A stretch of DNA of 64,000 nt from Candidatus Latescibacterota bacterium. GTDB lineage: Bacteria > Latescibacterota > UBA2968 > UBA8231. Positions 28,920 through 37,104 of the stretch are shown here, one piece after another. Under the pieces are notes generated by a model. The model ran no database searches, had not been told where the DNA came from, and saw nothing but the letters and a program-made list of their open reading frames with translations. The position numbers and the translations under genes are program-made. Location of the stretch: positions 99,005-163,004 of the forward strand of contig JAJEGS010000027.1 of the NCBI GenBank assembly GCA_022819745.1, written 5' to 3'. Position 1 is the first letter of the stretch. Each line of letters opens with the position of its first letter.

Positions 28920-28985
28920 ATGAAAATACGCGATAATGTGAGCGGCGTCCCCGGTATTATCGTATATCTACTGTCGTGTACTTAG
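28920..28985 (+). CDS. Possible small ORF or decayed gene start (21 codons)
   Basis: An ATG with an upstream AGGAAGG encodes MKIRDNVSGVPGIIVYLLSC plus Thr. Its first 17 bases are identical to the start of the dehydratase gene at 44119 (MKIRDID), so it may be a remnant of a related gene start left by rearrangement, or a short leader before family A copy 2. I cannot decide between these. Confidence 0.25.
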   Translation: MKIRDNVSGVPGIIVYLLSCT

Positions 28986-29000
28986 CAAGGAGGTAGATAC

Positions 29001-30077
29001 GTGAATAATACATGGTGCCGCATTGCGGTTTGCGCCTTTTTCTGCATGGCATCGAATGCTTTCGCCGCTTCTGTACAAGAGGCGAGTTTTGTGCTCGTGG
29101 CCTTGGAGCAGTTGAACGACCGGCTGGAGCGGGACGACAAGGGAACGTTGGACGAGTTCGTCGCGGATGTTAGTACCGCGTCTGGATTGTCCGCTACTGC
29201 GAGCCGGGATTCTTTGGTCTCACTGTTGCGGGATTTAAAGACGCATTGCAAGAAATCTACGGCCCTCGGCGAACAGCTCTTTGCGCTACACGGGGAGCAT
29301 TTTTCTGAGCGCGAGGCCAAGGCATATTTGGTTCGGGTCGTGGATATGGCCGGCGACCTGTTAAAGAAAGAAGAGAATGTTGGGTTGGAGCCGCTGATTG
29401 CCAAAGCGGCGAGCAAAAGTAAATTGCTCAAGTTTCAAGCGTTGGATTATACCGCGGCGCTGCTAGTTTCATTCGTCGGGTCGCCGGTGGCGGAAGAGCT
29501 GGTCGAGGAGGAGAGCGCAGTAAATGTTCCGACAGGAACCTTTAAGGTGTTGGTGAGGACGCGCAATAGTAATGCCTTACAGGCCAGTACAGTTATCAAG
29601 CCAGGCCGCACCCGTAGCATGATGGTCCGCAGTCAAATTTTTATAGACGATAGAACCTTTTCTAAGATATTCAAGACCGCTTCGAGTCAGGAGGATATAC
29701 AAAAGGAAAAGCTCCTTGCACAGCATGAGTCCATTCGAGCGTCCCTGCTGGACGAACTCAAACAGTTCCGCCGCGTCCATTGGACCACGGATCCCGCATC
29801 TATCGAGGACGCCCGCTATACCTTGGATTACGTGGCAGACTCTTACTCAGTCGGCAAGGCTCCTGACCAGCAACAATTCAAGCTAGGCACTGCTATGCTG
29901 TTGGTAATGAAGGACATGCTTGAGGACAAAGAGATGTTGAATAAGTGGCTTAGCGTCAATACTGCCTTCGAGATGGACGACAATCCCATGCTCGAAGGGT
30001 TTTACCAAGAAGTAGCTAGCACTGTGGCGCAAGAAGTGTTCGACTGTTTGCTTGAAAACGGTCGCCTGCGTCGCTGA
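29001..30077 (+). CDS. Family A secreted protein, copy 2 (unknown function)
   Basis: The GTG start has a strong AAGGAGG site; the protein has 358 residues with a signal peptide (VCAFFCMASNAFAASV). Residues 25-190 are almost identical to copies 1 and 3, including THCKKSTALGEQLFALHGEH and LDYTAALLVSFVGSPVAEEL. The next 50 residues (29569-29690 in DNA) differ completely from the other copies. The C-terminal part (FDCLLENGRLRR) matches copy 3. A helical, all-alpha fold seems likely. The strong identity of the N-terminal half beside a variable segment suggests recent duplication with cassette-like variation or gene conversion. Function is unknown. Confidence 0.7.
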   Translation: MNNTWCRIAVCAFFCMASNAFAASVQEASFVLVALEQLNDRLERDDKGTLDEFVADVSTASGLSATASRDSLVSLLRDLKTHCKKSTALGEQLFALHGEHFSEREAKAYLVRVVDMAGDLLKKEENVGLEPLIAKAASKSKLLKFQALDYTAALLVSFVGSPVAEELVEEESAVNVPTGTFKVLVRTRNSNALQASTVIKPGRTRSMMVRSQIFIDDRTFSKIFKTASSQEDIQKEKLLAQHESIRASLLDELKQFRRVHWTTDPASIEDARYTLDYVADSYSVGKAPDQQQFKLGTAMLLVMKDMLEDKEMLNKWLSVNTAFEMDDNPMLEGFYQEVASTVAQEVFDCLLENGRLRR

Positions 30078-30095
30078 GCGCGAAAGGAGATCGCT

Positions 30096-31379
30096 ATGCA
30101 GTGGTCCACAACCGAAACCAAGAGAGTGGCTGTCTGCCTATTCCTTTCGACCCTCCTGCATCTAATTGTGGTCTTGTTGACTCCTACTATGCCTGACTCG
30201 CAACCGGCCCTTCAGGTGGTTTTTCGTCCGCCGCCGCGCGCACTGGAAACGAGGGTTTTTGATCCTACGAAACCCGCTTTGCACGAGCGGCAAATGCAGC
30301 GGTTGGTCGTCAAGGCTGCGCCATTGCAGCTCTCACAGGAACCCGTCGCATCCATTCCTCTTGACGAGATTGCGGAGCAATTGCCGCCCGAGGCTCGCGA
30401 CAACATGGCTCACTTGGAAAAGAGGATACAGATAGAGCGGTCCGGCGATGTGAATATAGACTCTCTGCTCTTGGCGTTCGTGGCCGCCGAAGGAAACTTT
30501 CGCGAGGACTACGCGCGCTTTCCCCTCGCCAAGATGGGCGCAGACCGCGACCGGGCCTTGGAAGTAGTAGAGCGGGCGATTGAAGCTATGGGCGGCAGGC
30601 AGCGCCTGCTTGAGATACGAGCAATGAGTGCGATGGTGTGGTTAGAGTCCAGTGTAAGAGATTTGAAAAAGCCTTCTTGCCAAGGTGGTGTTTGCCTATC
30701 GGCGATTCCAGTGACCCCTTATCTATATCCGGTGGCGACTTGGCACTACGAGGGATGGGGAGATCGCGCTGTCTCTACCAAAGAAAAATACAAGGTAGAG
30801 GTTTCGTTCGACCCTGCGGTCTCCAATCCATCTTATGTGAGCAAGAATCCCTCCATCCGGGAGCGGGGTACATTCGAGGCGCTCTTTGAAGATCGCTGGG
30901 GACGGTATAGAGACATCCTGCCTCCTGATTTGGCCGCAAAACGCCACCGGGGTGAAGAGGTCCGCTGGCATTTCATCGATCGCTTTATGGGCGAGGGCGT
31001 GGCTTTGGATTATCTCGAGCAAGAGCGCCATAAGGACGGGACTTGCCACGATGTCTTGCTGGTAGATGACCGGAAATTCGGGCATTATTTCGAGGCGCTC
31101 TTTGACTGTCGCACCGCGCTCTTGGCCGAGACCAGAGAAAAGCTGACACCCCAAGAAGAGCAATGGTTCAAGCAAGCCAACCCCGACTTTCTGCCGCCGA
31201 CTTGGATCACTGCTTACAATAGCTACCAAGAAGTGCAAGGCGTGTTGACGCCCCATTGCTGGGAACGGACGCTGGATATGCCGGGGGGGCGTATCAGCAA
31301 AAGACACTCGACCAGCCATATACACTTGCAATGGGCGTATAATGGCGCAGAGTTGTCAACAGCCGAACCCACCCTCTGA
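30096..31379 (+). CDS. Family B membrane-anchored periplasmic protein, copy 2
   Basis: The ATG has a good AAGGAG site, 18 bp after the stop of family A copy 2. The 427-residue protein is highly similar to copy 1 over its whole length. It has a single N-terminal helix (VAVCLFLSTLLHLIVVLL), a conserved Pro-rich linker and the block VRWHFIDRFMGEGVALDYLE. No catalytic motif was recognised. The tandem A-B, A-B arrangement suggests that the two products act together in the envelope. Copy 3 of family A at 37571 has no B partner. Confidence 0.65.
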   Translation: MQWSTTETKRVAVCLFLSTLLHLIVVLLTPTMPDSQPALQVVFRPPPRALETRVFDPTKPALHERQMQRLVVKAAPLQLSQEPVASIPLDEIAEQLPPEARDNMAHLEKRIQIERSGDVNIDSLLLAFVAAEGNFREDYARFPLAKMGADRDRALEVVERAIEAMGGRQRLLEIRAMSAMVWLESSVRDLKKPSCQGGVCLSAIPVTPYLYPVATWHYEGWGDRAVSTKEKYKVEVSFDPAVSNPSYVSKNPSIRERGTFEALFEDRWGRYRDILPPDLAAKRHRGEEVRWHFIDRFMGEGVALDYLEQERHKDGTCHDVLLVDDRKFGHYFEALFDCRTALLAETREKLTPQEEQWFKQANPDFLPPTWITAYNSYQEVQGVLTPHCWERTLDMPGGRISKRHSTSHIHLQWAYNGAELSTAEPTL

Positions 31380-31709
31380 TAAGACCTCCTTCACACAATC
31401 TACTGCCTTGATGCAGCCATCGCTGCCGCGTTCAGTCTTACCCTGTGCCTGCCAGTGCGTCCTCAGCCGCCAGTGCAAGCGGGCCACTTAGCCGAACTAA
31501 CCCGAAGACAGCGGCAAATCCTGCAGATGCTCGCTGCCGCTAACGTGTCGAAGCCGCCCTGCGAAGCAACTCAAGGCTCTCGACGCGACTTTATCGCGCA
31601 TTTAGGCTCGACCTTGGAAGAAGTCCGCCCGCCCTCATTCGCCCCAAGTCGCTGTGGAGCGACTGCGTCGTCTTGCTGCCATCTGTGCCAGACCGGATAT
31701 ACCTGCTAA

Positions 31710-31748
31710 GGATTACAAAAAAATCAGCCTATTACCCATTGATGCTTA
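31710..31748 (+). promoter_or_regulatory. Repeated 39-bp element, copy 1
   Basis: This segment matches 32837-32875 at 30 of 39 positions without gaps. The shared blocks are TACAAAAAAATC and, 12 bases further on, CC(C/T)ATTG. One copy precedes the LuxR-type regulator and the other precedes the cysteine-rich peptide gene, so a common binding site for the regulator is likely. Exact function is inferred. Confidence 0.5.
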
Positions 31749-31774
31749 TAATCTGATTATTTACCCTTAATCTC

Positions 31775-31789
31775 TTCATTTTAAATGAA
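31775..31789. promoter_or_regulatory. Short AT-rich dyad
   Basis: A perfect 7-bp inverted repeat with a one-base centre (TTCATTT-T-AAATGAA), 27 bp after the repeated element. It could be an operator half of the regulator's promoter. It is short enough to be chance in AT-rich DNA. Confidence 0.25.
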
Positions 31790-31799
31790 AAACTCCGCA

Positions 31800-31997
31800 T
31801 CTAAAAAATTGAAAGAAGTCGAAGACTCAGGACATACACCTGTTACGTCGATGCGATGCGAGCGACGTTGAGGGTTGGAACAGTTCTTTGTTTGGCTTCA
31901 GTGGCAGCGGGAGTTAGGGAAGCACTGGGAGTATGATGTGGAGAACTACCTCAGCTTCATCCAACTCACATCCATTTTCATCTTACCTATTCTATGA
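31800..31997 (+). pseudogene. 3' remnant of an IS5-family transposase
   Basis: One frame ending in TGA at 31995-31997 reads RCERR-stop-GLEQFFVWLQWQRELGK and then HWEYDVENYLSFIQLTSI. This matches the C-terminus of IS5-family transposases (RRWKVER..AWLQNFRRLV.R.E...ENYLGF.QL). A TGA stands where TGG (Trp) is expected, and no intact upstream part exists. The remnant abuts the regulator's ribosome-binding site, so an insertion and deletion event reshaped the region upstream of the regulator. Confidence 0.6.
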
Positions 31998-32011
31998 AGA
32001 AGGAGGTATAC

Positions 32012-32770
32012 GTGGCTTGTGTTTTATGTTCTATTGAATATCACTTACATAATTTCCAAGACGAGATACAGCGACTTCGGAAATCTGATAGCTTGCCTGG
32101 TATGGTAAATCAGAAGCTAGATGTACTATACCAAGAGGCGAAAAAGATTTTGGATCATGTAGAAGGTAACAGTTTTAATCGGTCCCAGTTAGCTAATTTG
32201 TATAGAAATCGGCGACGCTTTTTGTTGATAATAAACCAAGGTTTGGTTCGGATAGGAATCGAGCAGGTGTTGAAATCTGCATTACAGGAGGTAATTTTGG
32301 ATAGATTGGACCCTAAACAAGATAGCATGGATAATCTTAGATGGCGAAAATGGGATGCTGTGATCGCCGATATTTCTTCTGGTGGATTGAAAGTATTGAG
32401 TTTATTGAATGGGATGAAAAAAGAAACACCTATTTTAGTTATAGGCGACTCTCCTTATGAGGGCTATATACAGAGCATAGCACAGGAGGATCACTACAGT
32501 TGTCTGACTTGGGAAAATATAGAAAGCCACCTTGTCGAGGCTATAGATCATGTTGTTCGAGGATATAGGTACATAGACCCGGTTCTTGCTGCAATGTTGC
32601 TAGAGAACAAAAATAGTCCACAAAAACGGTTACAGGAAAGGCTATCTACACGGGAATATGAAACTCTTTCTTACATAGTTCAAGGTAAATCTATTGCCGA
32701 TATTGCCCAATTAATGAATATAAGTCCTAAAACAGTGCGCACTCATCGCGAGCGCGTACTAAAAAAATGA
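32012..32770 (+). CDS. LuxR/NarL-type response-regulator-like transcription factor, frame broken at its C-terminus
   Basis: The GTG at 32012 is preferred because AGGAGG (32001-32006) stands 5 nt before it; that site lies inside the ORF from an ATG at 31994. The zero-frame product has 252 residues. An N-terminal helical segment is followed by a receiver-like domain (LLIINQGLVRIGIEQVLKSA, DAVIADISSGGLKVLSLLNG) in which the usual acidic pocket is replaced by Asn-Gln, so phosphorylation is doubtful. A GerE helix-turn-helix (LSTREYETLSYIVQGKS, SPKTVRTHRERVLKK) ends abruptly at TGA. The missing last helix (MNMKTDLEIIRYAFRHKLIE) continues in the -1 frame to 32829. It probably controls the downstream peptide cluster. 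Confidence 0.8.
   Translation: MACVLCSIEYHLHNFQDEIQRLRKSDSLPGMVNQKLDVLYQEAKKILDHVEGNSFNRSQLANLYRNRRRFLLIINQGLVRIGIEQVLKSALQEVILDRLDPKQDSMDNLRWRKWDAVIADISSGGLKVLSLLNGMKKETPILVIGDSPYEGYIQSIAQEDHYSCLTWENIESHLVEAIDHVVRGYRYIDPVLAAMLLENKNSPQKRLQERLSTREYETLSYIVQGKSIADIAQLMNISPKTVRTHRERVLKK
32761..32767 (+). other. Candidate -1 frameshift slippery heptamer
   Basis: The zero frame reads CTA AAA AAA TGA, so the seven As form the canonical X XXY YYZ heptamer. Slipping back one base gives AAA AAA ATG AAC and restores a complete GerE domain ending at 32827-32829. It may be programmed frameshifting, a fixed mutation, or a homopolymer sequencing error. Confidence 0.45.
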
Positions 32771-32836
32771 ACATGAAGACTGATCTTGAAATCATACGTT
32801 ATGCCTTTCGCCACAAATTAATAGAGTGAAATTAAA

Positions 32837-32875
32837 GGACTACAAAAAAATCTGTCTTTTGCCTATTGGTATTTA
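32837..32875 (+). promoter_or_regulatory. Repeated 39-bp element, copy 2
   Basis: This is the partner of 31710-31748, with the same TACAAAAAAATC core. It lies 8 bp after the extended regulator frame and about 60 bp before the start of the cysteine-rich peptide gene, which is a natural place for a promoter or activator site of the biosynthetic operon. Confidence 0.5.
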
Positions 32876-32935
32876 CTAGCTGTCTTCATATCGTTTAGTT
32901 AAGTGAAGGCAGAGCGGCGAAAAGGAGGAATTCCA

Positions 32936-33169
32936 ATGAAGAAGCTAAACAAAATGCCGCGCTCATCGTACGACGCTGGCAAAGTGCTGGCGTATGATGT
33001 AGAGACGTCTTGGATCAGGGTCCAAGAGAACCCATGCGTACGGAAACAAAACATGCTTACCATGCGGTATAGTTACTATTGTGATTACGTATGTGGGCAT
33101 GATCCCATGGGTTATGCAGATTGCTCAATCGGGTCAAGGGAGACACGATGCTCTGGTGAGTGTCCGTGA
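32936..33169 (+). CDS. Six-cysteine small peptide, candidate ribosomal-peptide precursor
   Basis: The ATG has a strong AAAGGAGG site 7 bases upstream; a GTG at 32903 in the same frame lacks one. The 77-residue product begins with a basic, Cys-free stretch (MKKLNKMPRSSYDAGKVLAY), which could be a leader. The second half carries all six Cys (34, 49, 53, 63, 72, 76) with Tyr and Gly (RYSYYCDYVCGHD, ADCSIGSRETRCSGECP). There is no signal peptide and I recognise no known precursor family. It is the first gene after the regulator and precedes genes for an ABC exporter, a subtilisin and redox proteins, as expected for a modified or disulfide-rich secreted peptide. That role is inferred. Confidence 0.6.
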   Translation: MKKLNKMPRSSYDAGKVLAYDVETSWIRVQENPCVRKQNMLTMRYSYYCDYVCGHDPMGYADCSIGSRETRCSGECP

Positions 33170-33252
33170 GTGGCCACGCTATCTAAAGTGCATTGACTCT
33201 GGGTCTAGTATGACCCCATCCAACTAGTATTTTTGGCGAATAGCAAACCTAA

Positions 33253-34467
33253 ATGTCTTCTCTGCCTTCACTTTTTACTTGCAAACTTTTAGAAAAGACT
33301 AAGCTATATTATGAAATTTTCTTATTCGGAATGGTTATAAACCGCTATAAAAATTTAGACTTGTCGCTTCTGGCTTATTGGATATGGTTTCTGACAACTC
33401 TAGGCGTTGGCGGGTGTGATCAGATCGCCAATTCGCATAAGAAAGACCAATCACTAATTCAGCAGACTGATGCTCAACTAGTCTACGAGCGGTCAATCAA
33501 CTTGAGCGATAGCAGTGGTCCTGCACTGGGCGAGCCAACAATCTGCTCTGTTGCTAACGGAGCATTTTACATAGTTGATTACCTACACAAAGCTGTTTTT
33601 GCGTACGATCTAGAAGGACAATATATCCGTACAATCGGGCGCCGAGGAAAGGGAAAAGGTGAATATCTCTCTCCTATGGGGATCGAAGTCGGGCTAAATG
33701 AAAAGATATATATATATGATGTAAAAACGGCCGAGTTAAACGCATACAGCCAAGCCGGTCGATTTGTTGACCGACCTTTCTCAAATAATAGGAGAATGAT
33801 TGGGAAATTTGTGGTAGATGGGCAGGGAAGTATTCTGCAATTGATCAGTGCCCGAGATCAAGTAGGCAAGCAAATTGTTCAACTAGTTAAGATGGTTCCC
33901 GGAGCAGGGGCACCAGAGTTTAGCATTGACGTAGCAAAGGGTCCAATGAGTATCGTGTTTATCAAAAAATTCGGCCTTTGTTATAGCTCCTCGCGTCGGC
34001 ATATCTACTACATGTCTCCTTGGGACTACGAGATAGTAGAAGTAGAAGTGGATACAGGGGACCAAGTCAGACGTTTCGGTATTGAGCCGCCGAATTTTAG
34101 GCAATTGGATATCTCGTCATATGAAACCGGTAGTCTATATATGGCCGATGAGATCGAGAATTTATCCCTATTAATGAATATGGCCCTATTGGGCGACAAC
34201 TTGATTTTTGTCCGATTTTCTGCGAATCTAACGATGGGAGGTGTCGAGGTAGATCCAACTCGGACATTTTGTGTGTTGTACGATTTGACTGATCCAACTG
34301 AAATAATGGTGAGAAAGGTAAAAGATCCTAGTAACAGACTTAACTATAACGTGAGTATCAGGGCAGCCGGCCAGTCATTATACGTCTATTTACCTCCGTA
34401 TGTGTCTGGAAGCGGTGTCAATGGTCGTATTGATGTATATTCGTTTGATTTCGCTAGGTCTAAATAA
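33253..34467 (+). CDS. Six-bladed beta-propeller lipoprotein (NHL/BF3164-like)
   Basis: The 404-residue protein has an N-terminal hydrophobic segment ending LGVGGC, a plausible lipobox (Cys55 from the first ATG; an internal ATG at residue 27 would give a more usual signal length). The rest follows the '6-bladed beta-propeller' pattern seen in secreted Bacteroidota-type proteins: YIVDYLHKAVFAYDLEGQYI then RTIGRRGKGKGEYLSPMGI, with later blades less regular. Such proteins occur beside peptide exporters and thioredoxin-like proteins in Bacteroidetes. A periplasmic or outer-membrane binding role for the exported product is inferred. No ribosome-binding site decides the start. Confidence 0.65.
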   Translation: MSSLPSLFTCKLLEKTKLYYEIFLFGMVINRYKNLDLSLLAYWIWFLTTLGVGGCDQIANSHKKDQSLIQQTDAQLVYERSINLSDSSGPALGEPTICSVANGAFYIVDYLHKAVFAYDLEGQYIRTIGRRGKGKGEYLSPMGIEVGLNEKIYIYDVKTAELNAYSQAGRFVDRPFSNNRRMIGKFVVDGQGSILQLISARDQVGKQIVQLVKMVPGAGAPEFSIDVAKGPMSIVFIKKFGLCYSSSRRHIYYMSPWDYEIVEVEVDTGDQVRRFGIEPPNFRQLDISSYETGSLYMADEIENLSLLMNMALLGDNLIFVRFSANLTMGGVEVDPTRTFCVLYDLTDPTEIMVRKVKDPSNRLNYNVSIRAAGQSLYVYLPPYVSGSGVNGRIDVYSFDFARSK

Positions 34468-34597
34468 GTCGTCGGTAACTTCATCGGTAATCGACTATCA
34501 GATAAATCTCTTTTGAGAGGCAAAATACCCATGACCTCAGGATGTATTCAACCAGACTCCCTATAAGAGTTTTGAAACTAAATATTTGCCGTAGAAA

Positions 34598-35341
34598 ATG
34601 AGCGATACTATCAAAAATATATCATTAATAGCAAATATCTTTCTTGTAGTATTATTGGGTGTTAGCATTTTTATATTGGGTATTATTCATTACCAGTTTA
34701 GCAAAGAAATCACCCAACTAAAAAAGAAAAGTAAAACATTAGAAGAACAACACTTTCTCTATGAGGAGATAATTGTCGCCAATATCATATCAACTAGATT
34801 GTACTTGGGTACGAAGTTTCCAAAAATCGACTTCAACAAGCTGGATGGCGAGGATATATCAACAGATTTATCAAACAAGACAGGCGGTCTATTGCTACTT
34901 TTCTCGACCGGTCCTTGTCAATCATGCCTCAACGCTCAGTTGAAGATACTGTCCCATATCCACAAAAACCTGAAGTCTCCGAGAGATTTTCAGATCATCG
35001 CCATCTCCGATGAAATGCCCAGTACTTTGAAAAAATATAAAGATGCCTTTTCTCTGCCTTTTCCCATGGTCAGTGATAAGGAAAGGGCATTGTTTAGGGA
35101 AGATAATATCTTCGTCGAAAGAACACCTTTGGTATTACACGTAAACTCAGAAAATACCATAATTAAGGCCCATATTCCTATTCCTGAGACCCCTCGCTTA
35201 TCAGCCCTTTTCTTTAACGAGATACAAAATTCTCTACCGTTGAAAGACCAATTATTCAATGGTCATTTTTACGAAAAGAGAATTATCGATGTTCTCCGGA
35301 ATGATATAGACATGGAACCCATTCGCCCACTGCTATTCTGA
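34598..35341 (+). CDS. Membrane-anchored thioredoxin-like protein (TlpA/ResA type)
   Basis: This 247-residue protein has one N-terminal transmembrane helix (residues 8-30), a coiled-coil-like linker (35-60) and a thioredoxin-like domain facing the periplasm. The redox motif CQSC (Cys107, Cys110) lies in LLLLFSTGPCQSCLNAQ, at the usual place after the first beta strand. The following strands (FQIIAISDEMPSTLKKY, PFPMVSDKERALF, ERTPLVLHV) include the cis-Pro loop (TP). A role in oxidising or isomerising disulfides of the six-cysteine peptide would fit its place in the cluster, but the polarity of the reaction cannot be read from the sequence. Confidence 0.78.
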   Translation: MSDTIKNISLIANIFLVVLLGVSIFILGIIHYQFSKEITQLKKKSKTLEEQHFLYEEIIVANIISTRLYLGTKFPKIDFNKLDGEDISTDLSNKTGGLLLLFSTGPCQSCLNAQLKILSHIHKNLKSPRDFQIIAISDEMPSTLKKYKDAFSLPFPMVSDKERALFREDNIFVERTPLVLHVNSENTIIKAHIPIPETPRLSALFFNEIQNSLPLKDQLFNGHFYEKRIIDVLRNDIDMEPIRPLLF

Positions 35342-35369
35342 AACTGGTACATCTTAAAGGAATTCTATT

Positions 35370-37088
35370 TTGACGCAGTACTTACAGTACTTAAAATATA
35401 TACTATCTTATCGGCTTCAAGCATTGGGAATATTAGTTCTGGCGATTCTAACATCAGGTGCTTCGCTAACATTTCCTTTAGTGACCAAGTACGCTATCGA
35501 TACAGCGATTCCTGAGCGAAATTTGCAGTTGTTTTTCCTGCTGATGGCGTTGCAACTATGTATATTCATTTTGAACCTGTTAACGAGTGCTTGGATGGAT
35601 TATCAACACAACAAGCTATGCTATAGTGTCTCTCGGGATATCAAACTATCCGTTTTCGAGTCATTGACGTACGCGCCATTGAATATCTTTGAAAACAAAG
35701 AAGTAGGAGATCTTATACAGAGAATCAATCAAGATGTAGAGATCATCCAAAATGCAATGTGCTCGGGGATCTTGGGACTAGTTATTAATATTGTGACTTT
35801 GGTCGCCTTGGCGGCGGTTCTCATATGGCTGAATCCCGTTCTATTCTTGGCAACCCTAGTAGTTCTGCCCTTGTTTCTTCTCAATATCAAATTTTTTAGT
35901 GACAGGATCAAGAAGGCTGCGGAGCGGGTACAGGCGGAGCGGTCAAAGATTCTCAATTTTCTAGTAGAGAGGTTCAAGAATATCAGGTTGATCCACAGTT
36001 ATGGTGCGCACTCCTCCGAAAAGACCCGCTACAACAAGGGGATACAGAATCTAGTCAGTGCCTCGCTTTCTTACAGGTTATATCGAGTTTTTTCTGGCGG
36101 GACTTCGGGTTTCATGATAGGTTGTTTATCTGTGATAGTCTGGGCTTGGGGAGGTAGTCAGATAATGGCTGAAGCCATGACCTTAGGCAGCCTCGTCGCT
36201 TTTACTCAGTACCTCACCCGGTTTTATGATCCTGTCCAGATAATTCATGACATATATATAGAATTCATTCGCGCTAGCGTTTCGATGCGGAGAGTGGAGG
36301 AGCTAATGCATTTTCCACAGATTTCTTCTGGACAACATCCCTTTTCTTTTAAAAAAGATATAGAATTCGTCAACGTGGAGTTCGGCTATGATCAAAAGCC
36401 TGTTTTCGAGGGGTTGACCCTACGCTTTGAAAAGGGCCTCAAATATGGCTTAGTAGGATCTAGTGGTTGCGGTAAGAGCTCGTTGGCTCAATTGCTAGCC
36501 GGTTTTTATTCGCCTCGTACGGGTAGCATTCGCTTTGACGGGAGGGACATCCAAGAGTTTGATTTCGAGCAATTGCGGACCAATATCGAGCTCGTGCCTC
36601 AAGATCCCCAACTCTTGAGCGAATCGATAGCGGATAATATCCGATTTGCCTGCCCGGAAGCATCCGACGAGGAAGTCTGGCGTACGGCAGAATTGGTAGG
36701 GCTTGTGAACGGTTCAGAAGGGATGCTAGTGATGAGGAAGTTAGTCGGTGAACAGGGTGTTGAGATATCAGGCGGTGAGCGCCATCGCATCGCTATTGCA
36801 CGAGCTTTATTAAAAAACGCCCAGATTTTGATTATTGATGAGGCATTTTCGACATTGGATGCCGTCAATGAGGCATTGGTCATCGACAAGATCGTCAGGG
36901 CCTATCCCGAGACCACTATCATTATAGTTACTCACAGATTCAGTACCTTAGGAACAGTTGACGAGATTGTATGCCTCGACGGGGGACATGCTGTCGAGCA
37001 AGGGAGCTTGGAGAAACTAATTAATGATAAAGGGTTCTTCTTTCGTCTTTTTGAAAAACAGATATATGCGTCCGAGGTCCCGAATTAA
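35370..37088 (+). CDS. ABC transporter, fused membrane and ATPase domains (exporter type)
   Basis: The TTG-started 572-residue half-transporter has a type I exporter membrane domain of six helices (about 15-300) and an ATPase domain with Walker A GSSGCGKSS (363-371), signature ISGGERHRIAIARAL, Walker B ILIIDEAF and switch His in IIIVTHRFS. It would work as a homodimer. No C39 peptidase domain precedes the membrane part, so any leader must be removed by another protease; the subtilisin at 38888 is the obvious candidate. It likely exports the peptide product across the inner membrane. An AAAGGA site precedes the TTG. Confidence 0.88.
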   Translation: MTQYLQYLKYILSYRLQALGILVLAILTSGASLTFPLVTKYAIDTAIPERNLQLFFLLMALQLCIFILNLLTSAWMDYQHNKLCYSVSRDIKLSVFESLTYAPLNIFENKEVGDLIQRINQDVEIIQNAMCSGILGLVINIVTLVALAAVLIWLNPVLFLATLVVLPLFLLNIKFFSDRIKKAAERVQAERSKILNFLVERFKNIRLIHSYGAHSSEKTRYNKGIQNLVSASLSYRLYRVFSGGTSGFMIGCLSVIVWAWGGSQIMAEAMTLGSLVAFTQYLTRFYDPVQIIHDIYIEFIRASVSMRRVEELMHFPQISSGQHPFSFKKDIEFVNVEFGYDQKPVFEGLTLRFEKGLKYGLVGSSGCGKSSLAQLLAGFYSPRTGSIRFDGRDIQEFDFEQLRTNIELVPQDPQLLSESIADNIRFACPEASDEEVWRTAELVGLVNGSEGMLVMRKLVGEQGVEISGGERHRIAIARALLKNAQILIIDEAFSTLDAVNEALVIDKIVRAYPETTIIIVTHRFSTLGTVDEIVCLDGGHAVEQGSLEKLINDKGFFFRLFEKQIYASEVPN

Positions 37089-37104
37089 CCATAAGGACCC
37101 TCCC

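Larger units (their letters stand above)
31380..31799 (+). other. Gene-poor interval before the regulator
   Basis: About 420 bp without a convincing gene. An 84-codon ORF (31455-31709) has no ribosome-binding site. The second half is AT-rich and holds a 39-bp repeated element (31710-31748) and a dyad (31775-31789), so it probably carries the promoter region of the cluster regulator. Confidence 0.5.

Noticed and set aside
31455..31709. 84-codon ORF ending in a Cys-rich stretch
   Set aside because: No ribosome-binding site, no recognisable domain and a composition unlike the six-cysteine peptide; it is probably chance coding in the interval.
33201..33216. Short hairpin (GGGTC ... GACCC) followed by a T run near 33231
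   Set aside because: Only a 5-bp stem with the T run 15 bp away; too weak to call a terminator, though an attenuator after the peptide gene is possible.
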